Shown here piece by piece: positions 1-6,202 of a DNA stretch of 9,519 nt. This stretch comes from Rhizobiales bacterium CCH3-A5. Lineage in GTDB: Bacteria > Pseudomonadota > Alphaproteobacteria > Rhizobiales > Beijerinckiaceae. Where the stretch lies: the NCBI GenBank assembly GCA_001556025.1, contig LSIB01000152.1, positions 1 to 9,519 of the forward strand, read 5' to 3'. Both the position numbers and the translations under genes were made by a program. Position 1 is the first letter of the stretch. Each line of letters opens with the position of its first letter. Below the pieces are notes generated by a model. It ran no database searches, was not told the origin of the DNA, and saw only the letters and a program-made list of their open reading frames with translations.

Positions 1-80
1 ACCCCTTGGAATCACGAGTGCCCCAGTCGCTCAACCCTTTCGGGACGGGCTCTAAGGTTAACGCGCGAAATTGAAGGCTA

Positions 81-97
81 GGAATCACCGTGATTCC
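81..97. repeat. 17-bp palindrome with two GANTC sites upstream of the OmpW-like gene
   Basis: The sequence GGAATCACCGTGATTCC has perfect 8-bp arms (81-88 and 90-97) around one central base and lies 17 bp before the ATG at 115. Each arm contains a GANTC site (82-86 and 92-96), the recognition sequence of the alphaproteobacterial CcrM methyltransferase. The left-arm octamer GGAATCAC is repeated at 8-15, giving a third GANTC. It could be an operator or a methylation-sensitive promoter element for the porin-like gene, but no matching regulator is recognised. The rest of 1-114 shows no gene and no clear promoter hexamers. Confidence 0.45.
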
Positions 98-114
98 GAT
101 GCTTCGGGTTCGAC

Positions 115-810
115 ATGATCAGCTTTCGATCGGCCATCCTAGGTTTTCTGTGCGGCATCGCCGGCATCGCCGGCGCGAATGCGGCCGATCTCGGCATCCG
201 GAAGAGCTACGAACCGCTGCCGCCCGCGGCGTTCGACTTCAAGCGCTTCTACATCCATGCTGGCCCGGCCGGGCTGCTCTACTCCGAAGGCGCGAAGATG
301 CGCGCGGCGGGAACGCCGATACCCGGGGCCGATATCCGCATTCCCGATTCGCTGACCGTCGCCATCGAGGCCGGCTATTTCTTCACCCCCAATTTCGCGG
401 TCGGCTTTGCCGGCGGCTTCCCGCCGCTGGTCAAGGTCGAGGCCAAGGGCTCGATCAACGGGCTCGGCACGCTCGGCAAGGTCGCCGGCGGCCCCACCGC
501 CCTGACGGCGCAGTATCATTTCACCGGCATGGGCAATTTCCAGCCCTATGTCGGCGTCGGCCCCAGCCTGATGATCATCTTCAGGGACCAGGACGGCGTC
601 GTCACCGATCTGAAGACCGACCACGCGCTCGGCGTCGCGGCCCAGGTCGGCTTCAACTATATGTTCAACGAGAACTGGGGCGTCTTTTTCGACGCCAAGA
701 AGGTCTATCTGCGGGCCAGGACCGCCGGCAATCTCGGCCCGGCGCCGATCAAGGCGACCGTGACGCTCGATCCGCTGGTGCTGCACACCGGCGTGACCTA
801 CCGCTTCTGA
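115..810 (+). CDS. OmpW family outer membrane protein
   Basis: This 231-residue protein is a likely eight-stranded outer-membrane beta-barrel. Residues 1-23 form a signal peptide (short basic start, hydrophobic core, cleavage after Ala-Asn-Ala). The mature part has the OmpW pattern: a Gly/Pro-rich segment ending in QYHF, then FQPYVGVGPS, a strand around VGFNYMFNENWGVFFDAKK, and a C-terminal YRF whose final Phe is the usual barrel-assembly signal. OmpW proteins form narrow channels for small hydrophobic compounds; the substrate here is unknown. The ATG at 115 was chosen because it starts the signal peptide, although no clear Shine-Dalgarno sequence precedes it. An overlapping frame starting at 90 gives an Arg-rich translation and is a shadow. 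Its end overlaps the convergent small gene by 13 bp. Nothing links it directly to photosynthesis; it probably lies just outside the cluster. The family call is fairly secure, the role is not. Confidence 0.85.
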   Translation: MISFRSAILGFLCGIAGIAGANAADLGIRKSYEPLPPAAFDFKRFYIHAGPAGLLYSEGAKMRAAGTPIPGADIRIPDSLTVAIEAGYFFTPNFAVGFAGGFPPLVKVEAKGSINGLGTLGKVAGGPTALTAQYHFTGMGNFQPYVGVGPSLMIIFRDQDGVVTDLKTDHALGVAAQVGFNYMFNENWGVFFDAKKVYLRARTAGNLGPAPIKATVTLDPLVLHTGVTYRF

Positions 811-1082
811 GCCCCGCTCCGAGCGCGGCGCACGCGCAGGGCGAGATCGAGCCCATGCGCCAGGCCGCCTAGCGTCAGGCCTGCCAGCACGACGAATCCG
901 GGGCCGCCCGCGAGAGCGGCCCTCAACGCCGTCAGCAGTCCAAGACCCGCCAGCGCGATCAGCATGATATCGCGGCGCGGCAGGCCGTGCCTCGCCCGTA
1001 GCGCATACAGCGCCAGGGCCTCGACGACGAGAACGGCGATCGCGAGATCGACCGCATGCAGCACGAGCGCAGGTGCGATCAT
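798..1082 (-). CDS. small three-helix membrane protein downstream of bchP, function unknown
   Basis: This 94-residue protein is almost entirely hydrophobic, with three probable membrane helices at about residues 8-28, 38-58 and 61-81, a basic loop around 30-38 (RARHGLPRRD) and a basic C-terminal tail (RVRRARSGAQKR). There are no Cys or obvious catalytic residues; His9 and His76 sit at helix edges. It starts at an ATG 25 bp after the bchP stop on the same strand, so it is probably the last gene of the bchG-pucC-like-bchP operon. The ribosome site is weak (GGGA very close to the ATG). Its stop overlaps the convergent OmpW-like gene by 13 bp. I do not recognise a named family. The basic ends resemble those of small inner-membrane accessory proteins, and a link to pigment synthesis or membrane assembly is inferred only from position. 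Codon use matches the neighbours, supporting a real gene. Confidence 0.7.
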   Translation of the reverse strand: MIAPALVLHAVDLAIAVLVVEALALYALRARHGLPRRDIMLIALAGLGLLTALRAALAGGPGFVVLAGLTLGGLAHGLDLALRVRRARSGAQKR

Positions 1083-1107
1083 CGTCCCGCGCGGCTGACC
1101 GGCGCCC

Positions 1108-2310
1108 TCACGTTCGCGCCACGCCCAGCAGATGGCCTATATCATTGAAGAAGACCCGGACATGGGCCATGAATTTGCCGCGCACCAGCGCCTTGTTCAT
1201 GTACGAGTCCCAGGTCAACTTCTGCACGTCTGGATCCTTGCAAATCGCGACGAACTGCTCGCGGCGCTTGTCGTTGCGATACCAGATCCACTGCAGCAGC
1301 CCGAGCACCCAGAAGACCCGGCCATGATCGGCCATGAAGCGCTTGCGCGCCGTGGCCAAGGCCCGCGCATCGCCCGTGGTGAGCACCTTATCGACAGCTT
1401 CGCCGGCGAGGCGGCCGCACAGCATGGCGTAGTAGATGCCCTCGCCCGAGGCCGGCGCGACGACGCCGGCCGCGTCGCCCGCCAGAATGACGTCGCGGCC
1501 ATTGTCCCATTTCTTCAGCGGCTTCATCGGAATCGGCGCGCCCTCGCGGCGGATCGTCTCCGCGCCCTCGAGACCCGTGTCGCTGCGCAGCCGGGCCACG
1601 GCGTCCTTCAGCGAGAAGCCCTTATGGGCGCTGCCCGTCCCGATGCTGGCGGTCTCGCCGTGGGGAAAGACCCAGCCGTAGAAATCCGGCGACACGCGGC
1701 CCTGATAGATCACGTCGCAGCGTCTCGAATCGTAATGCGCGTTGCCTTGCGCCGGGGCGCGCACGATCTCGTGATAGGCGAAGACGAAGGGCGGGCGCTT
1801 GGAGCCCGGCATCGCCGCCCGCGCCAGATTGGAGATCGCGCCGTCCGCGCCTATCACCATGCGGGCGCGTAGGGAGGAGAGTTGCTCCTGCCCCTTGGCG
1901 CGGTAATGCAGCCGGGCCATGCCGTCGGTGTCGCGGCTGAACTCCTCGAAGGTGCCGGTGATCCGGATCACGCCGGTCTGCGCCGCGCGCTCGCGCAGCC
2001 ATTCGTCGAAATGCTCGCGATCAACCATGCCGACATAGCCGTCGTCGATCGGCATATCGACGCCGATACGCGAGGGCGCGACCATGCGAGCCGAGGTGAT
2101 GCGGGCGACGATCTGCGAGGGCGGGATGGCGAAATCGCGGATCGCGCGGGGAGGTATCGCGCCGCCGCAGGGCTTGATCCGCCCGGCCCGGTCGATCATC
2201 GCGACTTTGCGGCCGGCCCTGGCGAGATCGGTCGCGGCGGTCGCGCCCGATGGCCCGCCGCCGACGACGACGACGTCCCAGATCAGGTCTTGCTGAGAGA
2301 TGGCGTTCAT
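1108..2310 (-). CDS. bchP: geranylgeranyl diphosphate/bacteriochlorophyll reductase BchP
   Basis: BchP is an FAD-dependent reductase that makes three NADPH-dependent reductions of the geranylgeranyl tail of bacteriochlorophyll a to phytyl, the last step of pigment synthesis. The protein has 400 residues, the usual length. Seen in the sequence: an N-terminal Rossmann motif VVVVGGGPSG (about residues 13-22), KPCGGAIPP at 46-54 typical of the geranylgeranyl reductase group, and the second FAD motif around GDAAG at 278-282 followed by GEGIYYAM. The chosen ATG at 2310 has AGGA eight bases upstream. An alternative ATG at 2319 overlaps the preceding stop as ATGA and would add three residues. The frame stays open back to 2553, but that extension overlaps the PucC-like gene in another frame and is Arg-rich. 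The gene lies directly after the PucC-like gene and is translationally coupled to it, as in the bchG-orf428-bchP order of Rhodobacter. Confidence is high. Confidence 0.96.
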   Translation of the reverse strand: MNAISQQDLIWDVVVVGGGPSGATAATDLARAGRKVAMIDRAGRIKPCGGAIPPRAIRDFAIPPSQIVARITSARMVAPSRIGVDMPIDDGYVGMVDREHFDEWLRERAAQTGVIRITGTFEEFSRDTDGMARLHYRAKGQEQLSSLRARMVIGADGAISNLARAAMPGSKRPPFVFAYHEIVRAPAQGNAHYDSRRCDVIYQGRVSPDFYGWVFPHGETASIGTGSAHKGFSLKDAVARLRSDTGLEGAETIRREGAPIPMKPLKKWDNGRDVILAGDAAGVVAPASGEGIYYAMLCGRLAGEAVDKVLTTGDARALATARKRFMADHGRVFWVLGLLQWIWYRNDKRREQFVAICKDPDVQKLTWDSYMNKALVRGKFMAHVRVFFNDIGHLLGVART

Positions 2311-2315
2311 CGGCG

Positions 2316-3668
2316 TCATCCTGATGTTGGACTGAGGTCGAGCCTCGCGCGTGGGGCAGGACGTTCCCGTGCCGCCGCCTGTCGCGAGACCGCGACGGCG
2401 AGGCCCGCCGAAACGAGGAAGAGCACGGCCTCGGCCGTGAAGACGGCGGCATAGGCGAGAGCTGGCGAGGACATGATCCCGCGCGCGATGTCGCTCGCGC
2501 CAGCGCCGATCAGCCCGCCGAGCCCGAAGGCGACGCCCTGGGCAGCACCCCACAGCCCCATCCGCACGCCCTGCCGGCCGGGCTTGCCTTGTCCGACAAG
2601 GCGCATCATCGAGCCGATCGCGGCGACCGCATAGGCGCCGTTGGCGACCCCGAGGCAGAACACCACCGGGCGCAGCGGAAACCCTGAGCCGACGAAGGCC
2701 GAGACCGACAGGCCGGCGAGCGCGACCGCGGACGCGATGCAGCCACCGACCGCCCAGATCCGGAGCGAACCGGCTTTCGCGCCGGCGAAGGTCGTGACCA
2801 GCGCGACCAGCACCATGCCGGCGAGTACGCCGCCATTCTGCACGCCGGCGAGCTTGGTGCTCTCGCCGGGCGTATAGCCGAAGACCGTGCCGGCGAAGGG
2901 CTCGAGAATCAGGTCCTGCGCGCTGTAGGCGATCATCGAGACAAAGACGAAGATGGCGAAGAGCCTGGCCTGCGGTTCGGTCCAGACCTCGGCGAGCGCG
3001 ATCTTGAAAGAGGTTTCGGGCTCGACCTGTCGGGAAATCTTCACGGCGTCGGCGCGGTCCTCGACGCCATGGACTGCAAGCAGCGTCACCAGCATGGCCA
3101 GCGCACTGACCGCCCCGGTGACCGCGACAAGGCGCGTCGTCGAGAACGGGTCGAGGAAATGCCCCGCCGTGGCGGCGGTGACGATGAAGCCGGCGATCAT
3201 CATCACCCAGACCACGGTGGCGGCCGCCGGCCGGCGCTCGTCAGCGACGCGGCGCGAGAGCAGCACGAGCAGGCAGGTGCCGCTGGCGCCCACCCCCATG
3301 CCGATCATCAGGAAGGACAGCGCCGCCAGCGCGACGCCCGGCCAGAACAGGCTCGCCATCAGCGCGACGCTGAGCGCCGCCCCGAAGCCGCCGAGCGCGA
3401 GCACCGCCATGCCGCCGAGGATCCAGGGCGTCAGTCGTCCGCCGACATCCGAGCCATGGCCCCAGCGCGGCCGCAGCACCTGCACGGCGTAGTGCAGCGC
3501 GACGAGCAGGCCGGGCAGGATCGCCGGCAGGGCGAGCTCGACCACCATGACGCGGTTGATCGTCGATGTCGTCAGGACGACGATGGCCCCCAGCGCCGTC
3601 TGAACGAGGCCGAGCCTGACGATCCCGAGCCAGCCCAGCGGCGGTTTGATGGCTGGCGGTGCCGGCAT
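2316..3668 (-). CDS. PucC/BCH2-family MFS transporter (orf428/LhaA type)
   Basis: This 450-residue integral membrane protein of the PucC branch of the major facilitator superfamily has about 12 hydrophobic segments. The family signature is near the N-terminus: NRVMVVELALPA, then LPGLLVALHYAVQVLRPRWG and HGSD, with a later ILEPFAGTVFGYTPGEST segment. PucC, LhaA and the bchG-linked orf428 proteins assist light-harvesting complex assembly or bacteriochlorophyll delivery in the inner membrane. The position between bchG and bchP marks this one as the orf428 type, whose exact role is less well known. The ATG at 3668 shares one base with the bchG stop (TGATG) and has GGGAG six bases upstream, so coupling to bchG is expected. 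In-frame sequence continues to 3857 inside bchG but lacks family character. The C-terminal 30 residues are basic and polar and probably cytoplasmic. The family is certain; the specific role is inferred. Confidence 0.93.
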   Translation of the reverse strand: MPAPPAIKPPLGWLGIVRLGLVQTALGAIVVLTTSTINRVMVVELALPAILPGLLVALHYAVQVLRPRWGHGSDVGGRLTPWILGGMAVLALGGFGAALSVALMASLFWPGVALAALSFLMIGMGVGASGTCLLVLLSRRVADERRPAAATVVWVMMIAGFIVTAATAGHFLDPFSTTRLVAVTGAVSALAMLVTLLAVHGVEDRADAVKISRQVEPETSFKIALAEVWTEPQARLFAIFVFVSMIAYSAQDLILEPFAGTVFGYTPGESTKLAGVQNGGVLAGMVLVALVTTFAGAKAGSLRIWAVGGCIASAVALAGLSVSAFVGSGFPLRPVVFCLGVANGAYAVAAIGSMMRLVGQGKPGRQGVRMGLWGAAQGVAFGLGGLIGAGASDIARGIMSSPALAYAAVFTAEAVLFLVSAGLAVAVSRQAAARERPAPRARLDLSPTSG

Positions 3669-4582
3669 CAGACGCTCCCGAGGCTGAGGGCCCGCAGCGC
3701 GAAGGCGGCGGCGAGCATGCCCAGCACATAGAGCGTCGTGCCGGTTGCGTTGTACCAGGCGGCGCGCTCGCGTGGGGCCTTCAGCAGCCGCGCCATCAAG
3801 CCGAGCTGGACGAGGAGGAGGCCTGCGACGATGGCCGCATGCACCGGCTGGTCCCATGACCAGAGCAGCGCGATGACGACGAGCTGCGGCAGAGCCATGA
3901 CCCAGCAGGCGAGCTTTGCGGCGCCATCGACGCCGAGCTGCACCGGCAGCGATTTCAGCTTCATCACCCGGTCGCCCTCGACCGATTTGAAGTCGTTCAG
4001 CGTCATGATTCCATGCGCGCCGATGCCGTAGAGCAGGGCGATCCCGATGGTGCGACCGTCTGGCACGCCGCCGATCAGCGCGGCCGCGCCCGTGAACCAG
4101 GGCAGGCTCTCATAGCAGAGCCCGCAGGCAGCGTTGCCGAACCAGCCATTCTGCTTCAGCCGCAGCGGCGGGGCGCTGTAGAACCAGGCCAGCGCCAGTC
4201 CGACGCAGGCCGCGACGAAGACCGCGACGCCGAGCAGGGCGGCGACTGCAAGCGACACCATGGTCCAGGCCATGGCGATGTAAAGGCCCCAGCGGCCGGG
4301 AATCCGGCCTGACGGGATCGGCCGGTTCGGCTCGTTGATCGCATCGACATGGCGGTCATACCAGTCGTTGGCCGCCTGGCTGGTGCCGCAGACGAGAGGG
4401 CCTGCCAGCAGGATACCGAGCGCGATCTGGGGAAGATGCGAGGCGAGCGGTTGTCCCGACGAGACGACGCCGCAGCCATAGGCCCACATCGGGGCGAACC
4501 AGGTGATCGGTTTCAGCAGTTCGAGCACGGCCGCAAGCTGCGGGCGGCTGGAGATCGGCGCTGGGATGCTGAGGCGCGTCAT
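3668..4582 (-). CDS. bchG: bacteriochlorophyll synthase BchG (UbiA-type prenyltransferase)
   Basis: BchG esterifies bacteriochlorophyllide a with geranylgeranyl diphosphate in the inner membrane. The 304-residue protein belongs to the UbiA prenyltransferase superfamily. The first Mg-diphosphate motif is NDWYDRHVDAINEPNRP at residues 72-88, followed by IPSG, and the second is DFKSVEGD at 197-204 followed by SLPVQLG. The N-terminal LLKPITWFAPMWAYGCG is typical of BchG and ChlG. About eight hydrophobic segments are visible. The ATG at 4582 gives the usual N-terminal length. A GTG at 4603 would add seven residues, but GGAGG lies directly against it, too close for normal initiation, and the ATG itself has no strong ribosome site. 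The preceding 92-bp gap carries two PpsR-type operators, so light/oxygen repression by the adjacent ppsR product is expected. The gene leads the bchG-pucC-like-bchP unit. The function is secure; the exact start is less so. Confidence 0.95.
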   Translation of the reverse strand: MTRLSIPAPISSRPQLAAVLELLKPITWFAPMWAYGCGVVSSGQPLASHLPQIALGILLAGPLVCGTSQAANDWYDRHVDAINEPNRPIPSGRIPGRWGLYIAMAWTMVSLAVAALLGVAVFVAACVGLALAWFYSAPPLRLKQNGWFGNAACGLCYESLPWFTGAAALIGGVPDGRTIGIALLYGIGAHGIMTLNDFKSVEGDRVMKLKSLPVQLGVDGAAKLACWVMALPQLVVIALLWSWDQPVHAAIVAGLLLVQLGLMARLLKAPRERAAWYNATGTTLYVLGMLAAAFALRALSLGSV

Positions 4583-4613
4583 GGCCTGAGAGGCTAGGCG
4601 CACCCTCCAAAAG

Positions 4614-4631
4614 CGTCAACATAAATTGACA
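4614..4631 (-). promoter_or_regulatory. near-consensus PpsR/CrtJ operator, bchG-proximal
   Basis: Read on the minus strand the site is TGTCAATTTATGTTGACG. It matches the PpsR/CrtJ palindrome TGT-N12-ACA with the last base changed (ACG), but the inner arms TGTCAA and TTGACG keep the extended symmetry. It starts 32 bp upstream of the bchG ATG. Its TTGACG could serve as a -35 element with a weak -10-like TAGCCT (4596-4591) 17 bp downstream. That would place the transcript start almost on the ATG at 4582, so this promoter assignment is tentative. Confidence 0.65.
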
Positions 4632-4647
4632 CTTCGGCGCACAAAAT

Positions 4648-4665
4648 TGTCAGGCTGGACTTACA
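4648..4665 (-). promoter_or_regulatory. PpsR/CrtJ operator, bchG-distal
   Basis: The site is an exact TGT-N12-ACA match, extended to AATTGT/ACAATT symmetry over 4645-4668. It lies between the ppsR stop, nine bases away, and the proximal site, from which it is separated by 16 bp. By analogy with Rhodobacter, PpsR would bind the two sites cooperatively and repress the bchG operon under oxygen or light. The same twin arrangement precedes bchF. Confidence 0.8.
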
Positions 4666-4674
4666 ATTGCGAGA

Positions 4675-6123
4675 TCAGTTCAACTCGCCCGGATCGTCGT
4701 CGAGGTCGCCCAGCCCGTAGCGGCGCAGCTTGGCGTAGAAGCTCTGCCGGCTGAGGCCGAGCATCTGGGCGGCCGAGGCGCGGTTGTCCTTGCTCAGCTC
4801 CAGCGCGGCCTCGATGCAGAGCTTCTCGATCACGTCGGTGGTCTCGCGCACGAGATCCTTCAGCGAGACGCGCCCGACCAGTTCGGTGAGATGCTCCACG
4901 GAACGCGGCAACGAGCGGCCGCGATGGCCTTCGAGCGCGGTGCGGACGCCGAGGCTGCGGATGACGAACCCGTAGGACGGCGTTTCGCCGTTCAGGGCCG
5001 GGACAGCGGAGAGCTCGACCTCCTCGACGCTGCCGAATTCCCCGCGGATGACCGTGGAGAAATTGCGCACGACGCCGTGCTCGGTGAGCGTCACCATCAG
5101 CAGAGGCAGGTCGATGCCGGGCCGCCCGAGCCAGCGTTCGAGCGGCTGGCCGAGCGCCTGCTGCTTGGTCGCCTGCTGGGTCAGGTCGAGAAAGGCGCGG
5201 TTGGCCTCCAGCACCCGGAAATCAGGGCCGATCACGACGAACCCGTCGGGGAACTTCTCGAGCACGCCCAGCACGCGGCTGGCGACCTTGTCACCCGCCT
5301 GTCTGCCTTCGACATGCAGCGGCGTCAGCCGGACGAGCAGATAGGCGGCGTTGTCCTGCCGGAAGGCCGAGGCCGAAGCGCGGAAGCGCCGTCCGCTATC
5401 GGTCAAGCCGATCTCGGTCTCGTCGGCCTTGCCTGTCGCCTGAGCGGCGCGCAGCATGAGCTGCAGCGGCTCTGCGCTTTCGGGCGCGAGGCAGGACGCA
5501 AGCGCCGCCGCCTGCAGCCGGTCATTGGGCAGAGCGAGTTCGCGCTGGGCGGCAGGATTGGCCTCGACAATCCTGTGACTGGCCGCATCGAGGATCACCA
5601 CCGGCTCGGAGGCGAGATGGAACAGCATGCGGTAGCGCGTCTCCGCCAGCCGCAGCCGGGCATATTCGCGCTCCATCGCCTGCTGCGCCTCGACGAGACG
5701 CTGCTGCAGGTTGGAATAGTTGCGCAGGTCGCGACCGAGCGCGACGACGGTGCCGTCCTCGCCGACCTGCATCGCCGAATAGCGCACCGGCACGTCGGGG
5801 CCCGTGATCGAGGGGTGGTTGATCTCGCGGAACTGGACGGCGGTCTCGTTGCCGGCATTAGCCAGCAGATCCACGACCTTGGCGCGCGTCTCGACCGTGA
5901 CGACATCGACCCAGCGCTGGCCGATCCAGGACAGGTGACCCTCGCGGCGCAACTCGTCGGTTCCCAGCGAGACGTCGCGGATAACGCCGTCCGCATCGAT
6001 GACGAGGGCGATGTCGCTCGCAGCGGTGATCAGGCTGCCGGCGATATCGGGCGCAAGCCTGGCCAGCCAGCCGGACTGACCGGAAAAGCCGCGCGTCGGC
6101 ATCTGTGGCTGGAAGACGTTCAT
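4675..6123 (-). CDS. ppsR: PpsR/CrtJ-type transcriptional repressor of photosynthesis genes
   Basis: PpsR represses bch, crt and light-harvesting genes by binding TGT-N12-ACA palindromes in response to redox or light. The 482-residue protein shows an N-terminal PAS-like region (about 20-130), a helical linker (QQRLVEAQQAMEREYARLRLAE), two further PAS domains (about 155-265 and 275-395) and a C-terminal Fis-type helix-turn-helix, RASAAQMLGLSRQSFYAKLR (448-467). There are only two cysteines. Cys436, just before the HTH, matches the position of the redox-active Cys of Rhodobacter PpsR/CrtJ. Cys211 lies far from the place of their second Cys. The ATG at 6123 was chosen because it gives close to family length; a TTG at 6165 and an ATG at 6102 are alternatives, and none has a strong ribosome site. 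It follows ppaA by 73 bp and ends nine bases before the bchG operators. An 11-residue acidic tail follows the HTH. Confidence in the family is high. Confidence 0.95.
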   Translation of the reverse strand: MNVFQPQMPTRGFSGQSGWLARLAPDIAGSLITAASDIALVIDADGVIRDVSLGTDELRREGHLSWIGQRWVDVVTVETRAKVVDLLANAGNETAVQFREINHPSITGPDVPVRYSAMQVGEDGTVVALGRDLRNYSNLQQRLVEAQQAMEREYARLRLAETRYRMLFHLASEPVVILDAASHRIVEANPAAQRELALPNDRLQAAALASCLAPESAEPLQLMLRAAQATGKADETEIGLTDSGRRFRASASAFRQDNAAYLLVRLTPLHVEGRQAGDKVASRVLGVLEKFPDGFVVIGPDFRVLEANRAFLDLTQQATKQQALGQPLERWLGRPGIDLPLLMVTLTEHGVVRNFSTVIRGEFGSVEEVELSAVPALNGETPSYGFVIRSLGVRTALEGHRGRSLPRSVEHLTELVGRVSLKDLVRETTDVIEKLCIEAALELSKDNRASAAQMLGLSRQSFYAKLRRYGLGDLDDDPGELN

Positions 6124-6184
6124 GCGGCGCAGGCCCGGTTCCTGACTGTGGCGGCCTTCTGGCAAGGCTAAAGGCAGATAAGGC

Positions 6185-6202
6185 TGTGCAAGCTCTTCAA
6201 CA
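6185..6202 (-). promoter_or_regulatory. possible PpsR operator between ppaA and ppsR
   Basis: TGT-N12-ACA is matched exactly (plus-strand TGTGCAAGCTCTTCAACA) across the ppaA stop codon, 61 bp upstream of the ppsR ATG. The inner bases lack the extended TGTCA/TGACA symmetry and there is no partner site 34 bp to either side, so binding would be weaker than at bchG or bchF. It could mediate autoregulation of ppsR, or be a chance match. Confidence 0.3.

Noticed and set aside
90..872. 260-codon frame overlapping the OmpW-like gene
   Set aside because: Arg/His-rich translation with no domain character; the frame starting at 115 has a signal peptide and a barrel C-terminus.
2386..2403. Near match to the PpsR motif, TGT-N12-ACG, inside the PucC-like gene
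   Set aside because: It lies in coding sequence far from any promoter, has no symmetry beyond the core, and similar one-mismatch sites occur elsewhere in coding DNA.
2311..2553. N-terminal extension of BchP
   Set aside because: It overlaps the PucC-like coding region in another frame and is Arg-rich; the FAD motif begins directly after the 2310 ATG as in homologues.
4891..6171. 426-codon open frame on the plus strand opposite ppsR
   Set aside because: The minus-strand frame encodes a clear PpsR. The antisense translation is low-complexity and rich in Arg, Gly, Asp and His, typical of a high-GC shadow frame.
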